A stretch of 64,000 nucleotides of DNA from Tachypleus tridentatus (GCF_004210375.1 NC_134829.1:56288107-56352106), one strand, 5' to 3'; shown: positions 1 to 12,600, counted from the first letter of the stretch. Translations and numbers: made by a program. Notes: generated by a model from the letters alone, not told the origin.

Positions 1-2932
1 TATAACATTGTTGAGTAAGGAGCTGGGACTACTAAAACAGAGTTTTGATATGGACACTTGGAGTATCGATACTATAACCTTGTTGAGTAAGGAGCTGGGA
101 CTAGTATAACAGAGTTTTGATATGGACACTTGGAGTATCGATACTATAACCTTGTTGAGTAAGGAGCTGGGACTAGTATAACAGAGTTTTGATATGGACA
201 CTTGGAGTATCGATACTATAACCTTGTTGAGTAAGGAGCTGGGACTAGTATAACAGAGTTTTGATATGGACACTTGGAGTATCGATACTATAACCTTGTT
301 GAGTAAGGAGCTGGGACTAGTATAACAGAGTTTTGATATGGACACTTGGAGTATCGATACTATAACCTTGTTGAGTAAGGAGCTGGGACTAGTATAACAG
401 AGTTTTGATATGGACACTTGGAGTATCGATACTATAACCTTGTTGAGTAAGGAGCTGGGACGAGTATAACAGAGTTTTGATATGGACACTTAGAGTATCG
501 ATACTATAACCTTGTTGAGTAAGGAGCTGGGACTAGTACAACAGAGTTTTGATATGGACACTTGGAGTATCGATACTATAACCTTGTTGAGTAAGGAGCT
601 GGGACTAGTACAACAGAGTTTTGATATGGACACTTAGAGTATCGATACTATAACCTTGTTGAGTAAGGAGCTGGGACTAGTATAACAGAGTTTTGATATG
701 GACACTTAGAGTATCGATACTATAACCTTGTTGAGTAAGGAGCTGGGACTAGTACAACAGAGTTTTGATATGGACACTTGGAGTATCGATACTATAACCT
801 TGTTGAGTAAGGAGCTGGGACTAGTATAACAGAGTTTTGATATGGACACTTAGAGTATCGATACTATAACCTTGTTGAGTAAGGAGCTGGGACTAGTATA
901 ACAGAGTTTTGATATGGACACTTGGAGTATCGATACTATAACCTTGTTGAGTAAGGAGCTGGGACTAGTATAACAGAGTTTTGATATGGACACTTGGAGT
1001 ATCGATACTATAACCTTGTTGAGTAAGGAGCTGGGACTAGTACAACAGAGTTTTGATATGGACACTTGGAGTATCGATACTATAACCTTGTTGAGTAAGG
1101 AGCTGGGACTAGTACAACAGAGTTTTGATATGGACACTTAGAGTATCGATACTATAACCTTGTTGAGTAAGGAGCTGGGACTAGTATAACAGAGTTTTGA
1201 TATGGACACTTAGAGTATCGATACTATAACCTTGTTGAGTAAGGAGCTGGGACTAGTACAACAGAGTTTTGATATGGACACTTGGAGTATCGATACTATA
1301 ACCTTGTTGAGTAAGGAGCTGGGACTAGTATAACAGAGTTTTGATATGGACACTTGGAGTATCGATACTATAACCTTGTTGAGTAAGGAGCTGGGACTAG
1401 TATAACAGAGTTTTGATATGGACACTTGGAGTATCGATACTAGAACCTTGTTGAGTAAGGAGCTGGGACTAGTATAAGAGAGTTTTGATATGGACACTTA
1501 GAGTATCGATACTATAACCTTGTTAAGTAAGGAGCTGGGACTAGTATAACAGAGTTTTGATATGGACACTTGGAGTATCGATACTATAACCTTGTTGAGT
1601 AAGGAGCTGGGACTAGTATAACAGAGTTTTGATATGGACACTTGGAGTATCGATACTATAACCTTGTTGAGTAAGGAGCTGGGACTAGTATAACAGAGTT
1701 TTGATATGGACACTTAGAGTATCGATACTATAACCTTGTTGAGTAAGGAGCTGGGACTAGTATAACAGAGTTTTGATATGGACACTTGGAGTATCGATAC
1801 TATAACCTTGTTGAGTAAGGAGCTGGGACTAGTATAACAGAGTTTTGATATGGACACTTAGAGTATCGATACTAGAACCTTGTTGAGTAAGGAGCTGGGA
1901 CTAGTATAAGAGAGTTTTGATATGGACACTTGGAGTATCGATACTATAACCTTGTTGAGTAAGGAGCTGGGATTAGTATAAGAGAGTTTTGATATGGACA
2001 CTTGGAGTATCGATACTATAACCTTGTTGAGTAAGGAGCTGGGACTAGTATAACAGAGTTTTGATATGGACACTTGGAGTATCGATACTATAACCTTGTT
2101 GAGTAAGGAGCTGGGATTAGTATAAGAGAGTTTTGATATGGACACTTGGAGTATCGATACTATAACCTTGTTGAGTAAGGAGCTGGGACTAGTAAAACAG
2201 AGTTTTGATATGGACACTTAGAGTATCGATACTATAACCTTGTTAAGTAAGGAGCTGGGACTAGTATAACAGAGTTTTGATATGGACACTTGGAGTATCG
2301 ATACTAGAACCTTGTTGAGTAAGGAGCTGGGACTAGTACAACAGAGTTTTGATATGGACACTTAGAGTATCGATACTATAACCTTGTTAAGTAAGGAGCT
2401 GGGACTAGTATAACAGAGTTTTGATATGGACACTTGGAGTATCGATACTATAACCTTGTTGAGTAAGGAGCTGGGACTAGTATAACAGAGTTTTGATATG
2501 GACACTTGGAGTATCGATACTAGAACCTTGTTGAGTAAGGAGCTGGGACTAGTACAACAGAGTTTTGATATGGACACTTAGAGTATCGATACTATAACCT
2601 TGTTGAGTAAGCAGCTGGGACTAGTATAACAGAGTTTTGATATGGACACTTAGAGTATCGATACTATAACCTTGTTAAGTAAGGAGCTGGGACTAGTATA
2701 ACAGAGTTTTGATATGGACACTTAGAGTATCGATACTATAACCTTGTTAAGTAAGGAGCTGGGACTAGTATAACAGAGTTTTGATATGGACACTTAGAGT
2801 ATCGATACTATAACCTTGTTGAGTACGGAGCTGGGACTAGTATAAGAGAGTTTTGATATAGACACTTAGAGTATCGATACTAGAACCTTGTTGAGTAAGG
2901 AGCTGGAACTAGTAGAACAGAGTTCCGATATT
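1..2932. repeat. 72-bp tandem satellite, about 40.7 copies, open at the left edge
   Basis: A 72-bp unit (begins TATAACCTTGTTGAGTAAGG, ends GAGTATCGATAC) repeats head to tail in exact register for 40 full units, then a partial unit that decays from about 2915. Variation is confined to a few sites: CTTGG/CTTAG, AGTATAAC/AGTACAAC/AGTATAAG, TATAACC/TAGAACC and TTGAGT/TTAAGT. The leftmost units are nearly identical and the last ten carry most of the variants, as expected near a satellite edge. Because 72 is a multiple of 3, the minus strand reads as a 24-codon repeat, interrupted wherever the CTTAG variant gives a stop. The array continues beyond the window. Confidence 0.97.
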
Positions 2933-4040
2933 TGCTCCAGATGTCCAGGTGACTCTTACTAGTTAGGTCGGTCGGTTTGTGATTTGTGATCAGGCCATTC
3001 GGCTTGAAGTGTATTTCGTATTATAGGTTGTTGGTAGGTGTCGTGAGTTTTGGTATAGGCTGAGCCTCACTGTAATTTAGAGACCCTTCACGACCATCAG
3101 ATTCACTGAAAATTCTACGTATTTAACTTCGTACGAGAATAGTCTAGGCAGGCCATTTAACTGGTTTTAATTACTGTAATTAAATACACAGTATTGTCTG
3201 CACATTTTGTAAACTTAGTGCATTCAAATACAGAAAAGCAAACAACAACAACAAAACATATCATACAGAAAACATGTGTTTGTTTTACCCTTGTAGCAAT
3301 TATGCAGGCATTTTAAACAGAGTGACGCAGGTAATGTTAACACAGGTAGTGTTCGTTATAAAATTTCACATACGAGAAATGTGAATACACAGAAGGCAAC
3401 TACGCCATGTTTATGTTCTACAACTTTATAGCTGGTTAGAAGAAAAACCATGAAATTAACAAAGTTCCTCATTAAGGAACGGAGGAACAAGTTGTAACTA
3501 TTTATATAAAACCTGAAAGTAACTCAAATAATAAAACTCTTACTGATATCAAGGTAAATCAATTTTATTTTAAAATTAATATGAAAACGAATTTATAAAT
3601 GATAAATATTCTAATTATTTTCTCTTGCATTTTATCAAACTATAATATATGGACTCATGAAATGTAAACAGAAGAATTGGATTTTGTTTTCTTTTATCAA
3701 ATTGATTATTAAACAGGACTGTACATAAAAGTTAGGATAAAATAATATTTTAACATTATTTCCACTTGATGGGCTAATTGTTCCATGCCATACAGAATGT
3801 ATATTTCAACACTATGGCAACGCTTCGACGACCCTGTAGACAAGTTGAGCGTGTCATAAGGGTTCTGTTTGAATGAACATACTGATCAAACTTAGGGTCT
3901 GAAATAAATGTCATGGTATCCCGTTCAGTGTCTTAACTATATAGAAAGAAACTAGAATATGGTAACAGTATATGCTAGAAGAAATCAGTTTAATAGCATT
4001 CCACAAATAAACCTTGATCAAAACTGTGTTTAACACTATT
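2933..4040. other. Unique AT-rich sequence, no gene seen
   Basis: This stretch between the 72-bp satellite and the Tc1-like remnant shows no coding exon, tRNA or repeat family that I recognise. It holds short A-rich tracts such as a CAA run near 3240. Confidence 0.5.
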
Positions 4041-5112
4041 TGTTAAGTTTTGTTGTCACCCCGCAGCCTAATAAAACATAGAAAATAGTCAGCAGAGCAA
4101 AGAGTTTGGATAACAGCTTTACGTGATGCTGGTTGGACTCTCTGACAAATAGCTACAGACTTGGAATATTTCCCAAACACTGTCAAGTAAACCCTGGATC
4201 GTGAGACAGATAGATTTGAAACTATGAAAGGAAGAGACAGAACACATAAACTCAATGATACTGGTGTTAAGTATCTTTGTTTATACAGCCATCAGGACAG
4301 AAGGTTTGTTTGTTTGTTTGAATTTCGCACAAAGCTACTCGAGGGCTATCTGTGCTAGCCGTCCCTAATTTAGCAGTGTAAGACTAGAGGGAAGGCAGCT
4401 AGTCATCACCACCCACCGCCAACTCTTGGGCTACTCTTTTACCAACGAATAGTGGGATTGACCGTCACATTATAACGCCCCCACGGCTGCAAGGGCGAGC
4501 ATGTTTGGCGCGACCGGGATGCGAACCCGCGACCCTCAGATTACGAGTCGCACGCCTTAACACGCTTGGCCATGCCGGGCCCAGGACAGAAGGAGGACTA
4601 CCACTGATCTAAAGCATGAGATAAACAACCATGTACCAAATGGACAGAAAAGTGTCCACATCTACAGTATTCAGAAGACTCAATAATAATGGAATATTTG
4701 GTTCTGTATCAGTTAGATAAACCTTGACTATCTACAAATATTGTTAATAGACTGAAATATGTTAAAAAGTACATAAACTGGACTGTTAATGATATAAAAG
4801 TGTGTTGTGGACAGATGAGTCGTAGTTTAAAATATTTGGTTCAAACTGTAGGCTGTACTCAAAGAAATGTGAAAGATACTTTATCTCAATGCATAGTAAC
4901 TATCATGAAGCATGAGGGACGCCGTGTGATGGTGTTTTCTGGTTTTCACAAAAACATTTACCGACGTCTGACTGCCTCCATTACACTTTTCTACCTTTTA
5001 ATTTGCCGAGCTTGATTTTGCAAATTTATTTATTTCAGTCAGCTATGAAATGTGAGTTTAGGGTAGACACTAGGGTAGTGGTATTTGCCCATACTTTTTG
5101 ACGGCTATACGC
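4040..5112 (+). mobile_element. Degenerate Tc1/mariner-superfamily transposon, split by a SINE
   Basis: Plus-strand translation gives disconnected but recognisable Tc1-type transposase segments. They include an N-terminal helix-turn-helix-like piece (DAGWTL then QIATDLE, about 4125-4180), the linker KLNDTGVKYLCLYSHQDRR (4249-4305), TTTDLKHEINNHVPNGQK after the SINE, and the catalytic-core region (KYINWTV, a WTDES-like segment, QCIV then MKHEGRRVMVF) up to about 4945. Frames change between segments and several stops interrupt them, so it cannot be active. A SINE lies inside at 4305-4582. The right end, about 5080-5112, contains a TTTGCCCATACTTTTTGAC stretch that could be terminal-repeat sequence. 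I did not find its left partner, so the left boundary is approximate. Confidence 0.8.
4305..4582 (-). mobile_element. SINE family 1 (tRNA-headed), full-length, nested in Tc1 remnant
   Basis: Read on the minus strand it starts with a tRNA-like head (GGCCCGGCATGGCC, then box B GGTTCGCATCCC), followed by a conserved body and a tail of CAAA units. The 11-bp sequence AGGACAGAAGG occurs on both sides (4294-4304 and 4583-4593), a perfect target-site duplication. The insertion interrupts the transposase reading and is therefore younger than the Tc1 copy. The head has a CGT triplet in the anticodon position, so it resembles a Thr or Ser tRNA. Confidence 0.93.
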
Positions 5113-5414
5113 CAGTTAACTAATAATACTCACTAAACAATATAGAGAAAACCTGTATTGTATCAAAGAACGACATGTAATAAGCAGTTGAATAGTTAAC
5201 TATATCAAATAACAATACACAGTAAACTATGTGTAATACGTCTTGGTGGTGAACATACAGGCAGAATAAGAAACAAAACGTGAAGTGTGAGACCATTCAT
5301 GGCACTTACCTCTACCGTGGAAAATGAGAAATACAGGTTTTATTCATTCGTTATATATGTATATATATAAACCTTCATATATACCACATTTGTAGTCACA
5401 GAACTATGTAATGT

Positions 5415-5642
5415 TTGATTCAAATTTGTCGTAAAGCTACACGAGGTCTATCTGCTCTAGCCGTCCCTAATTTATCAATGTACAACTAGAGGGAAGGCAG
5501 CTAGTCATCACCACCCACCGCCAGTTCTTGGGCTACTTCTTTTTTACCAACGAATAGACCATCACAATATAACCCTCACATATCTAGAAAGATAAGCATG
5601 CTTGGTGGTTCGAGCTCCCTAACCGCCTGACTATGCCGACCT
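5415..5642 (-). mobile_element. SINE family 1, degenerate
   Basis: Body matches the 4305-4582 copy (GTAAAGCTACACGAG, AGAGGGAAGGCAGCTAGTC, CCACCCACCGCCA) with small deletions. The tRNA-like head at the right end is badly eroded and lacks the box B region. Confidence 0.85.
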
Positions 5643-6070
5643 CTATCTAATATAGTCTGAACTAACTTTGTACACATTTTAAACATAATATTTTGATTTT
5701 TTTTCCACTTTACAGAAATATCTTTTGAAGTTATTTTTCAAACTATATTTCAGTATGTGAGTGAAATCACTTCTGTACAAAATTTGTACGCGTAAATAAG
5801 ATAAAACGACCTAAATAAAAATTAGTGATTGATACTATAACGTTCCAGGTAGATGTCGCCACTAGTACTTTTGCGGAATTTGAATCATCAACAAGCTTAG
5901 TGTAAAAACAACGAACGCTGTTGCCAGCACTCAAGAGATAATAGGTAATCCTAAGTATAAAAGCCATTTCAAACAAAGGTTACGAAGTATAACTCGTTAT
6001 GGGGTGAAACATTAGACAGAATGCCTTTTAGAACTGAACTGAGGCAGGTTATAAATCAAGTACTTATCCC
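5643..6070. other. Unique AT-rich sequence
   Basis: No exon, RNA gene or repeat recognised. A 69-codon minus-strand open frame at 5767-5976 has no recognisable protein features and is probably chance. Confidence 0.5.
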
Positions 6071-7240
6071 AGGTTTTCATACAGTCAAAACATAACTATG
6101 TATGGACGTACAATACTGAATGTCTCCTACTTCACAGGTTTTCATACAGTCAAAACATAACTATGTATGGACGTACAATACTGAATGTCTCCTACTTCAC
6201 AGGTTTCCATACAGTCAAAACATAACTATGTATGGACGTACAATACTGAATGTCTCCTACTTCACAGGTTTCCATACAGTCAAAACATAACTATGTATGG
6301 ACGTACAATATTGAATGTCTCCTACTTCACAGGTTTTCATACAGTCAAAACATAACTATGTATGGACGTACAATACTGAATGTCTCCTACTTCACAGGTT
6401 TTCATACAGTCAAAACATAACTATGTATGGACGTACAATACTGAATGTCTCCTACTTCACAGGTTTTCATACAGTCAAAACATAACTATGTATGGACGTA
6501 CAATACTGAATGTCTCCTACTTCACAGGTTTTCATACAGTCAAAACATAACTATGTATGGACGTACAATACTGAATGTCTCCTAGTTCACAGGTTTTCAT
6601 ACAGTCAAAACATAACTATGTATGGACGTACAATACTGAATGTCTCCTAGTTCACAGGTTTCCATACAGTCAAAACATAACTATGTATGGACGTACAATA
6701 CTGAATGTCTCCTACTTCACAGGTTTTCATACAGTCAAAACATAACTATGTATGGACGTACAATACTGAATGTCTCCTAGTTCACAGGTTTTCATACAGT
6801 CAAAACATAACTATGTATGGACGTACAATACTGAATGTCTCCTAGTTCACAGGTTTCCATACAGTCAAAACATAACTATGTATGGACGTACAATACTGAA
6901 TGTCTCCTACTTCACAGGTTTTCATACAGTCAAAACATAACTATGTATGGACGTACAATACTGAATGTCTCCTACTTCACAGGTTTTCATACAGTCAAAA
7001 CATAACTATGTATGGACGTACAATACTGAATGTCTCCTACTTTACAGGTTTCCATACAGTCAAAACATAACTATGTATGGACGTACAATACTGAATGTCT
7101 CCTACTTCACAGGTTTCCATACAGTCAAAACATAACTATGTATGGACGTACAATACTGAATGTCTCCTACTTCACAGGTTTTCATACAGTCAAAACATAA
7201 CTATGTATGGACGTACAATACTGAATGTCTCCTACTTCAC
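6071..7240. repeat. 65-bp tandem repeat, 18 copies
   Basis: The unit runs AGGTTTTCATACAGTC ... CTCCTACTTCAC. The phase landmark ACAGTC recurs every 65 bp from 6081, and the array length fits exactly 18 units with no indels. Variation is almost limited to TTTTCAT/TTTCCAT, CTACTTCAC/CTAGTTCAC, one TTTAC and one ATATTG. Such uniformity implies a recent expansion or strong homogenisation. Both flanks are single copy. Confidence 0.97.
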
Positions 7241-7318
7241 TGTAATTGCATGTCTATTATTATTTTAACAAGAGATCCCAGAGTTGTGTTTGCATATAGA
7301 TTACTACTTTAATATAAG

Positions 7319-7596
7319 TGGTTTGTTTGTTTTTGAATTTCGCGCAAAGCTACTCGAGGGCTATCTGTACTAGCCGTCCCTAATTTAGCAGTGTAAGACT
7401 AGAGGAAAGACGGCTAGTAATCATCACCCACCGCCAACTCTTGCGCTACTATTTTACCAACGAATGGTTGAATTGACCGTCACATTATAACGCCACCACG
7501 GCTGAAAGGGCAAGCATGTTTAGTGTAACGGGGATTCGAACCCGCGACCCTCAGATTACGAGTCGAGCGCCTTAACTACCTGGCCATGCAGGGCCG
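7319..7596 (-). mobile_element. SINE family 1, near full-length
   Basis: On the minus strand it has the complete order: tRNA-like head (box B GGTTCGAATCCCC), body, then a CAAA-rich tail. It is close to the family consensus as judged against the other copies here. Confidence 0.92.
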
Positions 7597-7783
7597 GCAA
7601 GTGATAAAACCCATCTTTTCAATGTTTCAAAACATCGAATCAGCATTTGTTGGTCACGTGAAAGAAAACCAAAATGGCAACTAGAGATTTTCAGCCAGAG
7701 GTCGTAACCTTCATAAGAACTAACAGAGCAAGAGGGAATTCTCAATAGCCGCAATTCATTTGTTTTATTTGCGTTGCCTTTGT

Positions 7784-8047
7784 TTTTTTTTTTTAATTTC
7801 GCGCAAAGCTACACGAGGGCTATCTGTACTCGCCATCTCTAATTTAGTAATGAAAGACGAGAGGGAAGTCATCATCATCCACCGCCAACTCTTGAGCTAT
7901 TATTTTACCATCGAATAGTGGGATTTTCTGTCAATTATAACGCCCTCACGGTTGAAAGGGCATGCATGTTTGGTGTGATGGGGATTCGAACCCTTGATTC
8001 TCAGATTACGAATCGATCAACTTAATCACCTGGCCATCCCACGCCTT
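7784..8047 (-). mobile_element. SINE family 1, near full-length
   Basis: Second SINE less than 200 bp from the 7319-7596 copy, in the same orientation. It has a T-run at its left (tail) end, the usual body, and a head with box B GGTTCGAATCCCC. There is a deletion in the AGAGGGAAG...AGTCATC segment. Confidence 0.9.
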
Positions 8048-8915
8048 GCCGAGGTACTTGAATTTTTATAAAGCAGGATTAAAGGAAACTGATCTATGTG
8101 TCCTTTCTATGTTTTCCTTTTCATTAGTCATATTTTTATGTGCGCGAGCAATACCAAGCATGGTGCGCGTGTACCAGGTGCTGTTTAATATTCATCAGAT
8201 GGCAGCACGATCGTTAGAAATATGAATTTTTGTTTAGGCCTCATTAGAGTAAATTAAATTATCAAACCTTGGTCATGGTCAAATCAATCAAACGAAAGGA
8301 TCTCACTTCCTGAGTCCACAAACGTAATTATATCTCAATCGGTCAAGTGATGATGGTCAAATTTGTACTTGAATAAAAGAAAACGAAATACTCAGAGACG
8401 TCCTATGCTATGTTGCTATTAAAAATCGTTGTGATAATCCCTCTGTTTACTGTGCCAATCTAAAGTCCCCCCCCCGTTTCACTGAGGTATTCAAAGATCC
8501 CCTTCATGAACCACAGAGCTCTAGCGTACAGATCAAACCTCTCCATTATTTCCAACTAGTTATATCGTTACCACAATACCCCATTAGGATAGGCGTCCGT
8601 GGGGTATCTGAGCGTGTCTTTCAAGGTTGATCTCAGTTTTAAAAATGGCTCCTCATGGATTCGGGGTTGGTGGCATGAGCACAAAAGTTGATATCAGATT
8701 AAAGTTCAGACACTGTAAATCTATTCTTGAGAAATAAGCATATTTGGGCAACTTCCGGACGCATTTTAACCCAGCTTGAAATGATAAATACATAACGATA
8801 GGAGGCTATGTCACATAAATATGGTTACCTCGCGGGTTACTCCGAATCAGTTTGTTAAATATGGTTCTGCTTGCTAGAAAAGTGTGGAAGGAGTTCGCGG
8901 ACAAACAAACAGATA
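8048..8915. other. Unique sequence with a poly-C run
   Basis: No gene recognised. A run of nine or ten C lies at about 8466-8475. A short element around GGCAGCACGATCGTTAGAAAT at about 8203-8222 recurs at about 9993-10012. A GGCAGCA-type motif also appears in the upstream part of the other gene units. Confidence 0.5.
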
Positions 8916-8917
8916 AA

Positions 8918-9046
8918 TTTCGTTTGTTTGGAATTAACCACCTACATAATGGGCTCTCTGTGCTCTTCCCACCACAGATATCACACTCGGATTCTACCCT
9001 TGTAAGTCTGCAGACATACCACTGTGCCACTGGAGGACAAAGAAAT
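8918..9046 (-). mobile_element. SINE family 3 (tRNA-related), degenerate
   Basis: Contains ATGGGCTCTCTGTGCTC, CCCACCAC, TTGTAAGTCTGCAGACAT and ACCACTGTGCCACTGG, i.e. on the minus strand a CCAGTGGCACAGTGG box-A-like start. Related degenerate copies lie at 19055-19182 and 41935-42060. The family assignment rests on comparison among these copies and on recollection of arthropod SINEs. Confidence 0.6.
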
Positions 9047-9599
9047 AGATTCACACAAAAATTGAATTAAGATATAAGTTATAGCTGCTGAGATGTTTCA
9101 AACAGTAATTACATTCATTTAAATATTTATGATGTGAATGACGTGTCGCTTATTCACAAACAATCATAAAGATGTTATTCACTTTTTTACAGGCACTCAA
9201 ATTATTATCATTCTCGGATTGAGTTAACAGTAAAATTATATTTTTTGAAACCAGTTTTACTTGAATACCAAAACCCATTATTTGTTGGAGATAAATCACG
9301 ACTCGGATGAGAAGTAACTCCAAATCAGACATTCTTTATGGCTTCATGTTATTAGACTACAGGTTTAACGTATCAACCTAGTCAAAATTTCTATTGTTTA
9401 TCTTTGAATTATTACTTAGATGAACTTCTAACGAGCAAAATAACTGAGAGAGATATACAAGGTGTGTAATTACACAGTAATTTAAGATTTCTAAACTTAC
9501 TTTAGAGACTTCATTTCTGAAATTATTCAACCTAAACTTTACTTTGAATTTATTCTTCAACCCAAATATCTTGAAAGTTTTTGCAAAGTTTGAACACGA

Positions 9600-11357
9600 G
9601 TTTTTAAGTGAGACATTCTAGTTTCAATACATGATGACAAAAAGAAATAGCCTTGTTTTCTTCTGTCTGCTTGATACCTTCTTTAAAGATAATTATCGTA
9701 ATACGAATATATGTACTTGAGAATAAGAAACAAGACTTGGAAACAGCGCGCGCTCCTGAAACACAAAATGCTATTGAAATTTTAAACTCATATTAACTCA
9801 CAGTTTGTTTTTATTATACGTTACAATAATGTTCCAGTTTGGATAGAACGCAGGGAATTATGCTTCATTCATAGTTAGCCAATACATTAATATTGATTAA
9901 TGTAAATATAATTACGATTGTACGTACCTTCCAGATATAATAAAATACAGAAAGTTTGCTGCCATTTTTGATATTACCCTAAACTTAATAGATGGCAGCA
10001 CGATCGTTAGAAATATTAATTTTTTTTTATTTTTTAACATAATACATTGCTGGCTAAAATCTTAAAGCCAAATGAACATAAAGAAAAAATATGCATTTTG
10101 CGTTGTTAAACTCAACCATTTATTTGAGTAGAGCTTCGAGAGATGAAAATAAGAAAAGGGAAAATAAAAACAAACTTTTTAGCATTTAATAGGGAAAATT
10201 TTCTTATAGCACTATCACAAGAACTATTAATGTTATTTTTGTCTTAATCATAACAGGTGACAGCACTAGCGTTAAATATACATTACAAACGTAACAGGAG
10301 GCAAAACAAGCATTACAAAATATCAAAATAATATTTATTTGATTCATAATTTTGCGCTAAGCTACGTAATGGTTCTATACATAACCAACCTGATATACTA
10401 ACAGTTTTCAGCTGATAGACCAGCCAACAGTAAACCATACAATTGGTGTCTGATGTGATAATGTGATTTAGCTGGCAACCTAACAGCGCATTTCCATGGA
10501 TCCGTTTTATTGTACGGAGCATGTTTTTATGCTAAAATCCGGGGTTCGATCCTTTCGAGGGAACTCTTTAAAAAAAACCCAATGAGACAGGGTTAAACCT
10601 CTAGGTTTATAGGGCTACAAACTGTGTTTAGATACCTGTGGTGAGAAGAGCAGAGCTCTCCCATTGCGTAGATTTGTATTTAATTAAAGAGAAACAAACA
10701 TTAAAGATGTGAAAATACTGAAAACGAACCCCGTTTGGCAGCACACAGTGAAAACCTTTATATAAATCAACCAACAGTTAAAATACGTTATTTACGTGTT
10801 TCAACAGTGTGAGAAACAGAGAATTTACAAGATTACACTACGTAAATAGTCTCGAACCCAAGGTTCATTTTATTCGAAAAGTTAAAGAAAACAACAAGAT
10901 TCTTGGTGTGGGAGCATGATACAGAGAAGGTATTAAAGGTTTACGACGGAGAGTAGCTTTTAATTTATTATTGTTTATGAACGTACTTGTTAACAAAAAC
11001 ATGCTGCCACGCCAAGAATCATGTCGTACAAAGTCGCAAAAAAATATCAGCCTTTTTCTCTTATGTTTACACGTCTTTAAAACTATATATTAAGCAGATT
11101 TAAAAATAAGATGTTACTTGTTAAACATGATTTCTGGCCTAATGTCATCGATGCAATCAGGAGGACATTTAATAAAATAAATGTTCAACAAAAAAGTGAA
11201 CTAAAATCAACATTTCATTAAATAAATTAAAATGTTGTATTTATCATATATCTTTGATTTATCATGTCATGTTTTTCATAAATTAAAAAAAAATCCATTC
11301 ACAGACCATTGATTAAAATTAATCAAATATTACAAAAATCTGAAAATTGAATAAATA
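9600..11357. other. Non-coding upstream part of unit A
   Basis: No exon or RNA gene seen. A possible very old tRNA-SINE remnant lies at about 10343-10570, with a CTAAGCTAC body-like piece and a GGGGTTCGATCC box-B-like piece. The rest is AT-rich. Confidence 0.45.
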
Positions 11358-11624
11358 TTTGTTTTTGAATTCTGAGCAAAACTACACGAGGGCTATCTGC
11401 GCTAGCCGTCTCTAATTTAGCAGCTTAAGACTAAAGACAAGGCAGCTAGTCATCACCACCCACCGCCAACTCTTGGGATACTCTTTTATCCAACGAATAG
11501 TGAGATTGACGGAAACTTTATAACGCCCCCCACGGATGAAAGGTCGAGCATGTTTGTTGGAATGGGGATTCGAACCCACGACCCTCAGATTACGAGTTGA
11601 ACGTCTTGCCCACCTAGCCAGGAA
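11358..11624 (-). mobile_element. SINE family 1
   Basis: Body and head as in the other family 1 copies (CGAACCCACGACCCTCAGATTACGAG at the head side, here split by small changes). The outer head is truncated where it meets Penelope-like sequence beginning near 11636. Confidence 0.88.
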
Positions 11625-11635
11625 TAAATGTAGTT

Positions 11636-12180
11636 GAGAAGATAGGTGTATGCCAAGTTCAGTGTGAAAGTGGTCGTGCATACATTGGTCAAACTAGAAG
11701 TAACTTGAAATTTAGACTAAGCGAACATAAGAGAAATTTTAAAAACAAAAGGGAAAAATTCTGCATTTTCTAAACGCGTAAATAATACTGGATATATCTT
11801 CCAGATAGATAAAACGGTTATTCTGGTTGAACGTTGTGACATGACATTAAGAAATAAAAGGGAAATCATAGAAATAATGAAACACAGCTCAAACAACTTG
11901 GTCTTAAATAAAAATTAAGGGTTAGAAAATCAGAAAGTACGTAGGTGGCGCGATCATCTATCTTTTCTGAATTGCAAACCTGTAGTGACATGACCATGAC
12001 CTTTGTACTTATATAGCACACACTGACTATTTTTCATGCACTTTATGACGAGAAACCCACTGGAAAAAAAATGCGTATCAGAACGACTGACATGAGTATT
12101 AACATTTTTATATCTAAGCAGAGAACAACGTTTCGAACTTTTTAAGTCATCTTCAGGTTAACAGTTGAAGACTGGGCGAA
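11636..12180 (+). mobile_element. Penelope-like element, 3' fragment with GIY-YIG region
   Basis: The plus strand from 11642 encodes a GIY-YIG nuclease-like stretch: a CQVQC cysteine pair, then AYIGQTRSNL, then FRLSEHKRN. These match the order expected of the C-terminal endonuclease of Penelope-like retroelements. Downstream reading is interrupted, and the fragment ends in a non-coding 3' part with GACGAGAAACCCACT (about 12050) and GAACAACGTTTCGAAC (about 12123). These two motifs recur in the hairpin insert at 50947-51153. The reverse transcriptase part is absent, so this is a 5'-truncated, decayed copy. Confidence 0.78.
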
Positions 12181-12184
12181 ACCA

Positions 12185-12600
12185 CGTTGATATATGACGA
12201 ATGACGTTGTAAGCATTTTAAATCAATATCTGAATGTTAGAAAACATTTTTCGTTTGTGGATTTTAATAATTTAAATGTGTACACAAGTTTTTAAAATTA
12301 AAATTAATTATATTATATTAAATAAATTAATTATATAAATAATCGTATTTCATTACAAATACTAAAACATTTTAAAATTTAATTAAACGCTTTCTTAATT
12401 CTTTTTATCTCTGATTAAATTTTATTCCATTCAAAATTAACCAATAAACTAAAATGATTTGAATTTAACGATCATTTTGGTAAAACTGTTACAATATCGA
12501 CGGATTATAAAACTAAAGTTGGCGATCCGAATTTTCAGTGGACTCAGCGCGGATGATCCGTAGGGTATCTTTCTCATCAATAGAGAAATGATATTTTACC
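12185..12600. other. AT-rich spacer
   Basis: Very AT-rich sequence (long AATTAATTATAT-type runs around 12290-12340) with no gene or recognisable repeat. Confidence 0.5.

Noticed and set aside
850-2577. Series of minus-strand open frames with a 24-residue repeat
   Set aside because: They are products of a 72-bp satellite whose length is a multiple of three; stops recur in the variant units and there is no start or promoter context.
6071-7240. CRISPR-like array
   Set aside because: Units are contiguous with no unique spacers, and the DNA is clearly eukaryotic; the same holds for the 31-, 38-, 56-, 72- and 79-bp arrays.
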